Source: an uncultured delta proteobacterium (GTDB lineage: Bacteria; Myxococcota; Myxococcia; Myxococcales; 40CM-4-68-19). From it: a stretch of DNA of 64,000 nucleotides. Shown here in pieces: positions 10,150 through 18,960 of this stretch. Where the stretch lies: positions 83,984 through 147,983 of the forward strand of contig CAIWCD010000048.1 of assembly GCA_903911145.1 (NCBI GenBank). Reading direction: 5' to 3'. Under the pieces are notes generated by a model. That model was not told the origin of the DNA. It worked only from the letters and a program-made list of their open reading frames with translations, and searched no databases. Numbering within the stretch: the first letter of the stretch is position 1; every line of letters begins with the position of its first letter. Position numbers and translations under genes: made by a program.

Positions 10150-10968
10150 TCACGCGTCGCGCAGCTTGAGCGCGAGCTGGTAGACCTCGCGCTTGCCGTG
10201 CTCCATCGCGAGCGCCTCGGCGATCTCCTTCGGCCGTTCGCCGCGCGAAAGCCGCGCACGCACTTCGTTCTCCAGGGCTTGCGGATCCGCGACCGCGACC
10301 TGTGCTGACGCGCCCGAGACGACGATCGCGCACTCGCCGCGCACCTCGTCGGCAAAGTGGCTCTGCAGCTGCGAAAGCGTTCCTCGCGCGAGCTCCTCGT
10401 GCAGCTTCGTCAGCTCGCGCGCGACCATCGCTGGACGATCTCCCAGCGCGCTCTGCAAATCGTGCAGCGTCTCGCGCAGCCGCGTCGGAGCCTCGTAGAA
10501 GACGAGCTGCGCACGCAGGCCTTTGAGCTCGTGGAGCAGCGCTGCACGCTCGCCCTCGGCGCGAGGAAGAAATCCCGCGAAATGAAATCGTCCCTCGGCA
10601 AATCCCGACGCGCTCACCGCCGCGGCCGCCGCGCACGGTCCCGGAATCGGAATGATCGCGATGCCCGCTTCCACTGCCTCGCGCACAAGCAGCGCGCCCG
10701 GATCGCTGATGGCCGGCGTGCCCGCATCGGTGCAGAGCGCGAGCGACTGGCCGTCGCGCAAACGAGCCACCAGAGCGGGCGCGCGCGATCCTTCATCGAA
10801 CGCAGGCAGCGAGAGCAGCGGCTTGTGCACGCCGAGATGATGCAGCAGCTTGCCCGTGTGCCGCGTGTCCTCGGCGACGATCGCGTCGCACGCGGCGAGC
10901 ACTTCGCGCGCGCGCTCGGTGATGTCGCCAAGATTTCCGATCGGCGTGGCGACGAGGAAGAGAGGCAT
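10150..10968 (-). CDS. rsmI: 16S rRNA (cytidine1402-2'-O)-methyltransferase RsmI
   Basis: This 272-residue protein is a complete RsmI. It begins LFLVATPIGNLGDITERA, followed by CDAIVAEDTRHTGKLLHHLG, LCTDAGTPAISDPG, IPIPGPCAAAAAVSASG, FHFAGFLPR and VFYEAPTRLRETL. These are the AdoMet-binding and substrate residues of the tetrapyrrole-methylase fold in this family. It adds the 2'-O-methyl group to C1402 in the decoding centre of 16S rRNA. ATG at 10968 is the family start. It is convergent with the lipoprotein gene on its 3' side and 48 bases downstream of another lipoprotein gene on the same strand. Confidence 0.95.
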   Translation of the reverse strand: MPLFLVATPIGNLGDITERAREVLAACDAIVAEDTRHTGKLLHHLGVHKPLLSLPAFDEGSRAPALVARLRDGQSLALCTDAGTPAISDPGALLVREAVEAGIAIIPIPGPCAAAAAVSASGFAEGRFHFAGFLPRAEGERAALLHELKGLRAQLVFYEAPTRLRETLHDLQSALGDRPAMVARELTKLHEELARGTLSQLQSHFADEVRGECAIVVSGASAQVAVADPQALENEVRARLSRGERPKEIAEALAMEHGKREVYQLALKLRDA

Positions 10969-11016
10969 GCGCGGGGTTAGAGCACGAGGTCGGCGAGAGC
11001 GCGAACGAGCGGCGCG

Positions 11017-11796
11017 CTAAGCCGTGTTCTTCGTGCAGGTCATCGAAAATCTCTTCTCGTCGTACGAGGTCGAGAACCGCCGGATCGGCTTTGCCGGTTT
11101 CCGCATCACCGGCAATCGCACGGCGCGCGGCTGGGGCGGCCCCGGACTCGGCATGTGATCGCAGTGCATCTCCACGAGCAGTTCCCCAGCGCTCACGGTT
11201 CGCGGAGTCGCTGAGTAGGTCCAGAGGTCGCCGTTGTCGTCTCTCGCAAGCGGCCCCGGCACGCGAATCAACTCGAATGCCTCGCCGCTCTCGAGCGTAA
11301 GCCGGAGATCGTCTCGGTGGACGAACATGAACAGCTGGTCTTGAGGACCAAACATGAACGCGCAGAGTTCGGCGAGCTGCGCGGTAACCGGCCCCTCGAT
11401 ATTGAGATCGGTTGGATTCGCACTGCCGGAATCGTGCTTGCTCAATGAGACCTGAACGAGCGCGCGTTCGCCTGCGATCTCGTCCGGTGCAGCTGCAAGC
11501 GCACTCCTCTTCTTTCTCTGGTTGTCGATCTGAACGCACCCGTTGAGAAAGGGCATGTACGGGCTCAGGACGAGCACTCCCATCGGTGCGTCGATGCGGT
11601 GCAAGCCCGACGCGTGCAGCAAGTGGGCAATCGCGGCTTCCTTCGACTGCTGATTGTCCGCCTGTAACTCGCGCTCAAGTTGATCCCAACGATCGCGGCC
11701 GACATGCGTGGCGCAGCCGCTAACCATTTGCAGCCCTATCCCCACGGCGCTCAGACAGAACAGTCGGCGCAGTCGTGTCGTCGTGATCGCATTCAT
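11017..11796 (-). CDS. Hypothetical lipoprotein
   Basis: This 259-residue protein starts at ATG 11796 with the signal LFCLSAVGIGLQMVSGC; Val-Ser-Gly-Cys is a good lipobox. The mature part has an N-terminal helical stretch (RWDQLERELQADNQQSKEAA) and then beta-rich sequence (MGVLVLSPYMPFLNGC, ALVQVSLSKHD, LRLTLESGEAFELIRVP). No known domain is recognised. An upstream in-frame GTG or ATG would add nine residues before the signal and is not favoured. It lies immediately upstream of rsmI on the same strand. It is a likely envelope protein; nothing shows its role. Confidence 0.6.
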   Translation of the reverse strand: MNAITTTRLRRLFCLSAVGIGLQMVSGCATHVGRDRWDQLERELQADNQQSKEAAIAHLLHASGLHRIDAPMGVLVLSPYMPFLNGCVQIDNQRKKRSALAAAPDEIAGERALVQVSLSKHDSGSANPTDLNIEGPVTAQLAELCAFMFGPQDQLFMFVHRDDLRLTLESGEAFELIRVPGPLARDDNGDLWTYSATPRTVSAGELLVEMHCDHMPSPGPPQPRAVRLPVMRKPAKPIRRFSTSYDEKRFSMTCTKNTA

Positions 11797-11864
11797 GCGC
11801 GCCACTCCTGCGCTGCACGTCACGCGCGCGCTATGACGTCGATCACGTTGGCGCGCAGTGCGCT

Positions 11865-12236
11865 TCAGAATCCGCCCGCGTCGAACGCATCGGGCACGTG
11901 GCGCAGCTCCGGCCCGCGCGGGCCATCGACGATCGCAATCACGTCGAAGCGCACGGCCCGCTCGCCTCCCCGAAAGCGTGCGAGGAAATCTCGCGCGGCC
12001 AGCACGACGCGCTGCTGCTTGCGCGCATCCACGGTCTCTTCGGGCGAACCGAATCGCTCGCTCGAGCGCGTGCGCACTTCGCAGAAGACGAGCAGCTCGC
12101 CCTTCTCCGCGATCAGATCAACCTCGCCTCTTCGCGTGCGGTGATTCCGCGCGATGATCTGGAAGCCGAGCGATTCGAGATGTCGCGCGGCGAGCGCCTC
12201 GCCTGCATCGCCGAGCGATTTGCGCGCCTCGCTCAC
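11865..12236 (-). CDS. YraN/UPF0102 family nuclease-like protein
   Basis: This 123-residue protein matches the YraN family along its whole length: GEALAARHLESLGFQIIARN, RGEVDLIAE, LLVFCEVRTRS, and KQQRVVLAARDFL. The motif G-E-x-D...E-V-(K/R)-x-R is a PD-(D/E)XK-like fold related to Holliday junction resolvases. Here the usual EVK appears as EVR, so the catalytic Lys is replaced by Arg; this variation is common in the family. Its start overlaps the stop of the upstream coiled-coil gene by four bases (ATGA type), so it is the last gene of the rpsP-rplS operon. Family is certain, activity is not. Confidence 0.9.
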   Translation of the reverse strand: MSEARKSLGDAGEALAARHLESLGFQIIARNHRTRRGEVDLIAEKGELLVFCEVRTRSSERFGSPEETVDARKQQRVVLAARDFLARFRGGERAVRFDVIAIVDGPRGPELRHVPDAFDAGGF

Positions 12237-14002
12237 GGAACCCGCACGAGGAGATCTGCAAGCCCCGCGGGCGGCGGCTCGGCGCAGCGGTGCAGCACCT
12301 GCGTATGCGTCGAGATGCTCTTGAGCATCTTGTGCACCAGTCCTCGCTTGGCCGGATCGAGAGGCATGAAGGTATCGTCGACGAAGATCGGCATGTGCTT
12401 CACTTGCGCGACGCGCTCGAGCAGCGCGAGACGCAGCGACGCATAGGCGAGATCGCGCAGCGCGTGCGGCAGCGATGCATAGGGACCGGCGCGACCGTCC
12501 GGCGCAACTGCGGTGAGCGTGCCGTTCGGCTCGAGTCGCAGCGCGGAGATCCGCTTGTCGGTGAGCGCCGCGAGATAGATCCCAAGCCGCGCCTCGAGCT
12601 GCGTCCAGAGATCGCTCACGGAGCCGCCGACGAGAGCCGCAGCCTGCTCGAGGATCGTGCGCGGAGCCTGCGCCAGATCGACGCCCGGCGAGGATCTGCG
12701 GGCGAGCCCTGGGTCGCTGAGCATTCCCATGGCGCGACGCAGGTCACGCTCCACCTCCGCGACAGGCCGCGCGAAGCCCTGCGCAGCGACAGTCATCTCG
12801 AAGATCTGCCTCTGCTCGATGAGCCGGCTCCGCTCTGCTGCAACTTCGCTGATCCCCGGGATCGCACGCAGCTCGGCAAGCCGCGCCTGTGCCTCGTCGT
12901 GAAGTCGGCCCACCTCGTCGCGGTGACGGACGAGTTCGACAAGCTCGTCTGGATTCGTCACTCCCGAAGCCTGAAGCGCGGCCTGCAGCGGCGCCTGATC
13001 GTCGGCGAACGCCTTCTTCATCGCCGCCTCGCGATCGACAAGCCGCTTGGTGTGCGCATGCGCCTGCGCCTCATGCTCGCGCGCATCGATCCAGCGCAAA
13101 GCCGCCACCAGAGCGGCCGCGAACGGCACGAGCCCAGCGAGCGCGATCGCAGGCTTCGCGAAGAGAAACGCCAGCGCATCGATGGTGAAGCCGAGTCCAA
13201 GACCGATCCAGAGCAGTGGATCGCGATGCAGATCATCGGGCGCGGCTGGCATTTCGGCGGCGTGCTTGCGCTGCTGATCGCGCAGCTCCGCGAGCTGCTC
13301 TGCGTGCTTCTTCTCGTCCGCCGTCGCGCGCTGCGCCCGCTGCAGCAGGTCGCGCACCTGCGCGGGCGTGAAGAGCGCACGCGTCATCTGACTCGTGAGC
13401 TCTTCGACCGCATGCTCGGCGGCCTCGAGCTTTGCCCCCTGCTCGCCAAGTTCCTGGATGCGCAGCTGCACCTTGAACAGCTTGTCCTGCGCCTCTTCGA
13501 ACTGCCGCGTCTGCAGCAACTCCGCCTTGAGCGCCTTGGCCTGCGCGAGGTCGGCCTTCGCCAGATCCGCGCTGGGCGCGGCCGAGAGCGCGTATTGACT
13601 CGGCAGCTCGCGCGGAGAGAGGAGGAAGAAACGAAATGTCTCGGGCGTCGGCAGCTCAGTCTCGACACGCAGGAAGGAGGCGATCTCGAGATCGTCCTCG
13701 GTGAGCGAGACAAATCGCTTCTGCGCTGGATCGAAGTGGTGCAGGTGCCGGGCGGCACCGATCTCGCGCAACATCCGATAGGGCGTTGTGTCCTTGCCGA
13801 TCAGTCCAACGCCGACGCGAGCAGACTCGTCTCCCTCAGAGAGCAGATGAGCATCATCCGGTCCTGGAAACAGAGATGCGGAGATCAGCGCGCGCAGAGT
13901 CGACGCGCGCGAATGGATCGCGACGTAACCGGGCTTGAGCGCGACAGCCCCCTGCGCGCCCAGCTCCCTGACTCTTTGGTAGAGCAGCTCGGTGAGCAGC
14001 AC
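12233..14002 (-). CDS. YhaN-like membrane coiled-coil protein lacking Walker A
   Basis: This 589-residue protein resembles the ATPase-like YhaN/SMC group. It has an N-terminal head fragment (about 1-130), a coiled coil (about 143-255, Ala/Gln/Glu-rich), a hydrophobic hairpin at about 264-303 that looks like two membrane segments, a second coiled coil (about 305-430), and a C-terminal head with LPHALRDLAYASLRLALLER and a Walker-B-like MPIFVDDTFMPLDP (about 537-549). The expected N-terminal P-loop is absent: where G-x-x-G-x-G-K-S should stand there is KPGYVAIHSRASTLRAL (23-39). It is therefore probably unable to bind ATP in the usual way. It sits between rplS and the yraN-type gene. Function unknown. 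Confidence 0.7.
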   Translation of the reverse strand: MLLTELLYQRVRELGAQGAVALKPGYVAIHSRASTLRALISASLFPGPDDAHLLSEGDESARVGVGLIGKDTTPYRMLREIGAARHLHHFDPAQKRFVSLTEDDLEIASFLRVETELPTPETFRFFLLSPRELPSQYALSAAPSADLAKADLAQAKALKAELLQTRQFEEAQDKLFKVQLRIQELGEQGAKLEAAEHAVEELTSQMTRALFTPAQVRDLLQRAQRATADEKKHAEQLAELRDQQRKHAAEMPAAPDDLHRDPLLWIGLGLGFTIDALAFLFAKPAIALAGLVPFAAALVAALRWIDAREHEAQAHAHTKRLVDREAAMKKAFADDQAPLQAALQASGVTNPDELVELVRHRDEVGRLHDEAQARLAELRAIPGISEVAAERSRLIEQRQIFEMTVAAQGFARPVAEVERDLRRAMGMLSDPGLARRSSPGVDLAQAPRTILEQAAALVGGSVSDLWTQLEARLGIYLAALTDKRISALRLEPNGTLTAVAPDGRAGPYASLPHALRDLAYASLRLALLERVAQVKHMPIFVDDTFMPLDPAKRGLVHKMLKSISTHTQVLHRCAEPPPAGLADLLVRVP

Positions 14003-14038
14003 CGTTCGGCCCGCTCGTCAGAGACGCAAAGAGAAGGC

Positions 14039-14410
14039 TTACGCCCGCTGATCGTCGCTGCTCTTGAGGCGCGCGGCCTTGCCCTGAAGGTCGCGCAGAT
14101 AGAACAGGCGCGCGCGCTTGACGTGCGTGCTCGAGACGATCTCGAGCTTGTCGATGCGCGGCGAGAAGGTCGGGAAGATGCGCTCGACGCCGACGCTGTA
14201 GCTGATCTTGCGGACGGTGAACGTCGAGTGCGCGTGGCCGCCGTGCTTGCGGATGACGACGCCCTCGAAGATCTGGATGCGCTCTTTGTCGCCTTCCGAG
14301 ATCTTGCTGTGCACCTTGACGGTGTCGCCGACCTTGAAGTTCGGGACCTGGGCGCGGGTCTCCGACTTGACGTTCCGCTTCTCGACCAGCTCAATCGCGT
14401 TCTGGCGCAT
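14039..14410 (-). CDS. rplS: 50S ribosomal protein L19
   Basis: This 123-residue protein shows the L19 hallmarks [51 protein letters not shown] and the basic C-terminal [10 protein letters not shown]19 sits at the interface of the ribosomal subunits. It ends the classical rpsP-rimM-trmD-rplS order, read on the minus strand. The C-terminal tail ([13 protein letters not shown]) is normal in length. Start at ATG 14410. Confidence 0.97.
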   Translation of the reverse strand: MRQNAIELVEKRNVKSETRAQVPNFKVGDTVKVHSKISEGDKERIQIFEGVVIRKHGGHAHSTFTVRKISYSVGVERIFPTFSPRIDKLEIVSSTHVKRARLFYLRDLQGKAARLKSSDDQRA

Positions 14411-14489
14411 CTTCGTTCAACCTCAATGTTGGTGCTGCAGTGGCAACCGCCGATCCAGGCGATTGCGGAGCCGGGCCTTCTACACGGTT

Positions 14490-15242
14490 TCACTTCTCGT
14501 TGCTAGCTCTATCCTCAAGCAACGCGCGATCCTCTTTGCTGAGCTTGAGCTTCGCGAAGAGATCGGGACGCCGCTCTTGCGTGCGCACGAGCGCCTGCTG
14601 CCGGCGCCAGCGCGCGATCTTCGCGTGATCGCCAGAGAGAAGAATGTCGGGCACGCGCGCGCCGCGAAACTCGGGCGGGCGCGTGTAGCTCGGCCCTTCG
14701 AGGAGCATCTCGCTGGCGAACGATTCGGTCGTGGCGCTCGTCTCGTTGCCGAGCACACCGGGCACAAGCCGCGCGATCGCATCGATGCAGGCGAGCGCCG
14801 CGAACTCGCCGCCGGTGAGAATGAAATCGCCGAGAGAGAGCTCCTCGTCGATGCACGGCGCGACGCGCTCGTCGATGCCCTCGTAGCGGCCGCAGACGAA
14901 GATGAGTGCAGGAAGCTTCGCGAGCCTCTCGGCCGCGCGCTGATCGAAGCGGGCTCCTTGCGGGCTCATGAGAATCACGCGCGGCGCGCTCTGCGTCTCG
15001 GCGACAAGCTCTGCGCGGGACGCCTCGATGGCGGCAGTGAGAGGCTCGGGCTTCATCACCATGCCCGCGCCGCCGCCGTAGGGCACGTCGTCGGTGACGC
15101 GGTGCTTGCCCGCCGCGTGCTCGCGGATGTCGCACGCACGCACGCGCAACAGGCCCTTCTCCTGCGCCTTACCGAGAATGCTCTCGCCAAGCGGCGCCGC
15201 GATCATGCGCGGGAAGAGCGTCAGAACGTCGATGGCGAGCAT
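14490..15242 (-). CDS. trmD: tRNA (guanine-N1)-methyltransferase TrmD
   Basis: This 250-residue protein is a full-length TrmD. It shows [86 protein letters not shown] and the C-terminal [19 protein letters not shown]. The trefoil knot AdoMet site and the catalytic Asp region are intact. It methylates G37 in tRNAs reading CNN and GGG codons, which fits the G at position 37 of the tRNA-Leu(GAG) encoded later in this window. It lies between rimM and rplS in the usual order. Confidence 0.97.
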   Translation of the reverse strand: MLAIDVLTLFPRMIAAPLGESILGKAQEKGLLRVRACDIREHAAGKHRVTDDVPYGGGAGMVMKPEPLTAAIEASRAELVAETQSAPRVILMSPQGARFDQRAAERLAKLPALIFVCGRYEGIDERVAPCIDEELSLGDFILTGGEFAALACIDAIARLVPGVLGNETSATTESFASEMLLEGPSYTRPPEFRGARVPDILLSGDHAKIARWRRQQALVRTQERRPDLFAKLKLSKEDRALLEDRASNEK

Positions 15243-15256
15243 AAATGACCGGCCGG

Positions 15257-15847
15257 TCAGGAATCGTCTTCGGTGGAGCCAGTGGCGTCGCCTGCCGAGG
15301 TCGCGCGCTGCAGATCAAAGAGACCTTCCGGCACCTCGAGAAAGAGCTGCTTCTTCTCGAGATCGACGTCCTGGATGAGCGAAATCGGCGCGAGCGCCTG
15401 AACACCAGAGGAGAGCTGCACGACGAGCAGCTCGTTCGGGCCAGCGGCTTCCAGCGCGAGCACGCGGCCAAGAGATGTCCGCGGCTCAGCAGCATTCGCG
15501 TCGAAGATCGTAAGGCCAATCAGATCGGCCTCGAAGAGTTCGCCCTCCTCGAGTTCTGGAAGCTCAGAACGCGCGATGCGCACCTCGAGCCCGCGCAGCG
15601 CTTCCGCCGCATTGCGCTCGCTGATCCCACGCAGAGCAAAGAGGTAGCCGAGATCGACCGCTTCGGCGTGCGTGACGGGGTAGCAGCGCGGCGACGGATC
15701 GCCAGCACGCGCGAGCCAGAGCGCAGTCGCGCGCTCGAGCCCTTCTGACTCGTCGTTGAACGGTGTGACCAGGACGCGGCCTTTGAGACCGTGCGCCCTG
15801 GCCAGATAGCCCACCGCGAGAAGCGGCGGCGGGGTCTCGCCCTTCAC
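15257..15847 (-). CDS. rimM: 16S rRNA processing protein RimM
   Basis: This 196-residue protein has an N-terminal beta-barrel domain ([24 protein letters not shown]), the linker [18 protein letters not shown] and a PRC-barrel domain ([57 protein letters not shown]). It assists maturation of the 30S head through binding to S19. It is preceded by rpsP with 2 bases between the genes and followed by trmD 14 bases later. The C-terminal tail past the PRC barrel is a short acidic stretch. Confidence 0.95.
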   Translation of the reverse strand: MKGETPPPLLAVGYLARAHGLKGRVLVTPFNDESEGLERATALWLARAGDPSPRCYPVTHAEAVDLGYLFALRGISERNAAEALRGLEVRIARSELPELEEGELFEADLIGLTIFDANAAEPRTSLGRVLALEAAGPNELLVVQLSSGVQALAPISLIQDVDLEKKQLFLEVPEGLFDLQRATSAGDATGSTEDDS

Positions 15848-15849
15848 TG

Positions 15850-16113
15850 CTACTTCTTGGCTGCGGAAGCAGCCTGCTTCTTGTGCAGCTTGATGATCTG
15901 CGCGACCGTCGAAGACGGCTGCGCACCGACCTTGAGCCAGTGCTCGAGGCGGTCGGCCTTCATCGTCACGGCGATGGGCGACGCGGAGGGATCGTAGGTG
16001 CCGATCTGCTCGTTGAACTTGCCGTCACGCGGGTTGCGCGAGTCGGTCGCGATGACGTGGTAGAACGGAGCCTTCTTGGCGCCCCGGCGGGCGAGACGCA
16101 ACGACACGGCCAT
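15850..16113 (-). CDS. rpsP: 30S ribosomal protein S16
   Basis: This 87-residue protein begins MAVSLRLARRGAKKAPFYHV and continues with VIATDSRNPRDGKFNEQIGTYDP, AVTMKADRLEHWLKVGAQPS and VAQIIK, the complete S16 pattern. The start ATG at 16113 is fixed by homology and by an AGGAG ribosome-binding site seven bases upstream; an in-frame extension to 16146 is not part of the protein. It is the first gene of the rpsP-rimM-trmD-rplS operon and lies just downstream of a good promoter. Confidence 0.97.
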   Translation of the reverse strand: MAVSLRLARRGAKKAPFYHVIATDSRNPRDGKFNEQIGTYDPSASPIAVTMKADRLEHWLKVGAQPSSTVAQIIKLHKKQAASAAKK

Positions 16114-16166
16114 GCGGTACTCCTGAAGTTCGGATGCGCGAATCAAGGCGCAGCCAAGGGAGCGGC

Positions 16167-16195
16167 GAGATAGCGGAAGAGACGCGCGCAGTCAA
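16167..16195 (-). promoter_or_regulatory. Predicted sigma-70 promoter of the rpsP operon
   Basis: On the minus strand TTGACT (16195-16190) and TATCTC (16172-16167) are separated by exactly 17 bases and stand about 55 bases before the rpsP start. The -35 box matches consensus at five of six positions, the -10 box at four of six. This is the clearest housekeeping promoter seen in the window, and it suits a ribosomal protein operon. Confidence 0.55.
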
Positions 16196-16217
16196 GAGCC
16201 GCGCGAGAGAAACTGCT

Positions 16218-16325
16218 TCAAGGCGCCGCTCCACCAAGAAGCCGATAGGCGATGTACAGAGCGAAGAAGAGCCCGGTGACGACGTAGAGCGCGGGGGGAA
16301 GCAGCCGCTGGTGCGTCCGGCTCAT
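16218..16325 (-). CDS. Small predicted membrane peptide (35 aa)
   Basis: This short frame starts at ATG 16325 inside the stop of the ABC permease gene (ATGA overlap) and encodes 35 residues. A polar N-terminus is followed by one hydrophobic segment, LLPPALYVVTGLFFALYIAY, and a short Arg/Gly tail. Length and layout recall CcmD-like single-span peptides that accompany ABC-2 transporters. Translational coupling and the clean membrane segment are the only support. It could be an accessory subunit of the exporter, or chance. Confidence 0.42.
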   Translation of the reverse strand: MSRTHQRLLPPALYVVTGLFFALYIAYRLLGGAAP

Positions 16326-17137
16326 GCGCGCCTCCGCGCCAACTCACGTCGCGAAAAGAGGTACGCGCCGAGGGTCCAGAAGGCCGCGATCCAGACGAGA
16401 TCGAAGAGGAGTGGACCGAAATCGATCGCGGCGTGCTGGTACTGCTGCTCGACGAGTTCGCTGGTTCCCTGTGGTCGCAGAAAGGGCAGCACGAGCTGAA
16501 CCTTCGAGGAGAACGCCTGCAGCAGCTCACCCCGGTGCAGCTGGTTTGCGAGCGCACTCGCCCCCGCGAGTCCGTATCGGGCGAAGAGCCAGAGGAACGC
16601 GCCGATGAGCGCCCAGAGAGAGTTTCCCGAGCCGCGCAGGACCGAGGAGAGAGCCGCGATGAGGGCGAGCCACGCGAGCGTCTCGACAAATGCGACGGGG
16701 AGCGCGAGCAGATAGGCAGGAACGAAATCGCCCGCAGCGATCGCGAGTGCACAGGAGATGATCCAGGGAAGGAGCATCGCAGCGAAGAGCGCCAGCCCGG
16801 CGCCTGCGAGGCGGCCCCCGAAGAATGCCGCCCGCGACACGGGTCGCAGCAGCACGAGCTGCGCGTGGCCGCTCTCGATCTCCTCCGAAATGATCCCCGA
16901 GCCCAAGAGCAGCGTGAGCCCGATGACGATCAGGTGGGCGATGCTGGGGATCGGACTGCCGCCGAAAATCTGCGCGGGGCTGCGCATGCCCGACGAGTAG
17001 AATCCGGTGCACGCGAGCAGCACGATGAAGGCGATCGCGGGGCCGCTGCGCAGGCGCTCGCGCGCGCACTGGAGCGCGATGGGCCAGGAGATGAGCTGGT
17101 TCGAGGCAGTCGCGCTCGTGGGGGTCGCGTCGCTCAT
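16322..17137 (-). CDS. ABC-2 type transporter permease
   Basis: This 271-residue protein has six predicted membrane segments (among them AIAFIVLLACTGFYSSG, LIVIGLTLLLGSGIIS, LALFAAMLLPWIISCALAI, LALPVAFVETLAWLALIAAL and LLFDLVWIAAFWTLGAYLF). The conserved stretch between the second and third segments, SGIISEEIESGHAQLVLLRPVSRAAFF, is characteristic of ABC-2 permeases of the CcmB/NatB kind. Its ATG at 17137 directly precedes the stop of the ATPase gene at 17138-17140, so the pair is one transporter. The substrate is unknown; export of a lipid, peptide or drug is typical of the class. Confidence 0.85.
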   Translation of the reverse strand: MSDATPTSATASNQLISWPIALQCARERLRSGPAIAFIVLLACTGFYSSGMRSPAQIFGGSPIPSIAHLIVIGLTLLLGSGIISEEIESGHAQLVLLRPVSRAAFFGGRLAGAGLALFAAMLLPWIISCALAIAAGDFVPAYLLALPVAFVETLAWLALIAALSSVLRGSGNSLWALIGAFLWLFARYGLAGASALANQLHRGELLQAFSSKVQLVLPFLRPQGTSELVEQQYQHAAIDFGPLLFDLVWIAAFWTLGAYLFSRRELARRRA

Positions 17138-18076
17138 CTAGACCGTCCCCTGCGCCGCGAGTGCGCCCTTGCCTTCGACGATCTCGAGATAGAGCCGCTC
17201 GAGCATCGCGCCTTCCATCTTCGCCTCAATGATCTGCGCGCCTGCTTCATCGAGCAGCTTGACAAGCGCAGGCATCGCGCTCGCGCTCTGCACCGCGACG
17301 CTCAAGCGATCACCGGACATGCGCGCGTCTGGCAGGAGCTGCGAAACCTTCACGCGCAACGCCTCCAGATTGGCCACACGAACCTCGGCCCGATGCGCGC
17401 TCTCGGCGACCGCATGCCGATGCAGCAGCTTGCCATCCTTCATGAAGAGCGCGACGTCGCAGACCTTCTCGACCTCGCTGAGCAGATGCGAGTTGAGCAG
17501 CACCGCGGCGCCCCGCGCACGAAGCCCAGAGAGCAGCTCGCGCATCGCCGCGACGCCCGCCGGATCGAGGCCTGCAGTCGGCTCATCGAGCAGCAGCAGT
17601 TCGGGCTCACCGAGCAGCGCGGACGCAAGGCCCAGACGCTGTCCCTGCCCTCGCGAATACCCACTGCACGGACGCCGACCCGCCTCCGCGATGCCGAGCT
17701 GATCGAGCAGCGCGACCGCGCGGGACCTGGCCTGCGCGCGATCGAGCCCGAGCAGCGCGGCATGCAACTCGAGCACTTCGAGGCCAGTGAGCCTCCTGGG
17801 AAAGAGCGGCGCATCTGGCGCGAATCCCACGCGCCGACGCACCTCGAGCAGCTCGGGATCTTCTCCGAAGAGGCGTACCTCGCCGGCGTCGCGATCAAGA
17901 AGCGCGAGCGCAAGCTGCATCGCGGTCGTCTTGCCCGCGCCATTCGGCCCGAGCAGCGCGACGACCTGGCCCGCCTGCACTTGAAACGAGACGTTGTCAA
18001 CCGCAACGACGGGGGATGAACCCCCGACGGCGTACCGCTTCGAAACCGCGACCAGCTCCAGCGCGGGTGCGCTCAA
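17138..18076 (-). CDS. ABC-2 type transporter ATP-binding protein
   Basis: This 312-residue ATPase has Walker [10 protein letters not shown], the Q-loop region [11 protein letters not shown], an ABC signature in the form [16 protein letters not shown] (S-R-G-Q-G rather than L-S-G-G-Q), Walker [14 protein letters not shown] and the switch His in [11 protein letters not shown]. About 90 C-terminal residues (from [16 protein letters not shown]) form the regulatory domain common in CcmA/NatA-type exporters. The best start is TTG at 18076, which overlaps the sucD stop (TTGA), because open reading upstream is only the shadow of sucD. It pairs with the following permease. The odd signature motif is notable but still has the Gly residues. 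Confidence 0.88.
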   Translation of the reverse strand: MSAPALELVAVSKRYAVGGSSPVVAVDNVSFQVQAGQVVALLGPNGAGKTTAMQLALALLDRDAGEVRLFGEDPELLEVRRRVGFAPDAPLFPRRLTGLEVLELHAALLGLDRAQARSRAVALLDQLGIAEAGRRPCSGYSRGQGQRLGLASALLGEPELLLLDEPTAGLDPAGVAAMRELLSGLRARGAAVLLNSHLLSEVEKVCDVALFMKDGKLLHRHAVAESAHRAEVRVANLEALRVKVSQLLPDARMSGDRLSVAVQSASAMPALVKLLDEAGAQIIEAKMEGAMLERLYLEIVEGKGALAAQGTV

Positions 18077-18960
18077 GCCTTCGCGACCTTGCCGATGACC
18101 TGCGCGAGCGTGCGGCCGAGCTCGTGCGGTCCCGCCGCGATGTGCACGCCGGCCTTCGCGAGCGCGGCGAACTTGTCCTTCGCCGTCCCCTTGCCGCCCG
18201 AGACGATCGCGCCCGCGTGGCCCATGCGCCGCCCCGGAGGAGCCGTCGCGCCGGCGATGAACCCGACCACGGGCTTCTTGTAGTTCTTCGTGATCCAGTC
18301 GGCCGCCTGCTCCTCTTCCTCGCCGCCGATCTCGCCGATGAAGATCACCGCGTCCGTCTCCGGATCGGCCGCGAAGAGCTTCATCGCGTCGGTGAAGGTC
18401 ATGCCGTGCACGGGGTCGCCGCCGATGCCGATCGCGGTGCTCTGTCCGAGGCCCATCTGCGTGACCTGGTGGACCGCCTCGTAGGTCAGCGTCCCAGAGC
18501 GCGAGACGATGCCGATGCGGCCCTTGCGGTGGATGTGCCCCGGCATGATGCCGATCTTGCACTCGTCCGGCGTGATGATGCCCGGGCAGTTCGGCCCGAT
18601 GAGGACGCTCTTCGATCCGGAGAGCGCGCGCTTGACCGCGACCATGTCGTTCACCGGAATGCCCTCGGTGATGCAGACGATGAGCGGAATTTCGCTCGCG
18701 GCCGCCTCGAGGATCGCGTCAGCCGCGAACGGCGGCGGCACGAAGATGACCGAGGCGTTCGCGCCCGTCGACTTCACGGCCTGCGCGACGGTGTCGAACA
18801 CCGGGACCTTGCTCTCGAACTGCGTCCCGCCCTTGCCCGGCGTGACGCCTGCCACCAGACGCGTCCCGTAGGCGAGCATCTGCTGCGAGTGAAAGGTGCC
18901 CGCGCTGCCGGTGATGCCTTGGCAGAGCAGCTTCGTCTCTTTGTTCACCAGGACGGACAT
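18073..18960 (-). CDS. sucD: Succinyl-CoA synthetase alpha subunit
   Basis: This 295-residue protein is a complete Suc[91 protein letters not shown], and the phosphohistidine segment [21 protein letters not shown]. It makes succinate and ATP (or GTP) from succinyl-CoA in the TCA cycle with SucB-type subunit SucC. ATG at 18960 has a GGAGAG ribosome-binding site; an upstream ATG at 18999 lies in the odd AT-rich spacer and is not needed. sucC lies upstream on the same strand, 286 bases away. Confidence 0.97.
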   Translation of the reverse strand: MSVLVNKETKLLCQGITGSAGTFHSQQMLAYGTRLVAGVTPGKGGTQFESKVPVFDTVAQAVKSTGANASVIFVPPPFAADAILEAAASEIPLIVCITEGIPVNDMVAVKRALSGSKSVLIGPNCPGIITPDECKIGIMPGHIHRKGRIGIVSRSGTLTYEAVHQVTQMGLGQSTAIGIGGDPVHGMTFTDAMKLFAADPETDAVIFIGEIGGEEEEQAADWITKNYKKPVVGFIAGATAPPGRRMGHAGAIVSGGKGTAKDKFAALAKAGVHIAAGPHELGRTLAQVIGKVAKA

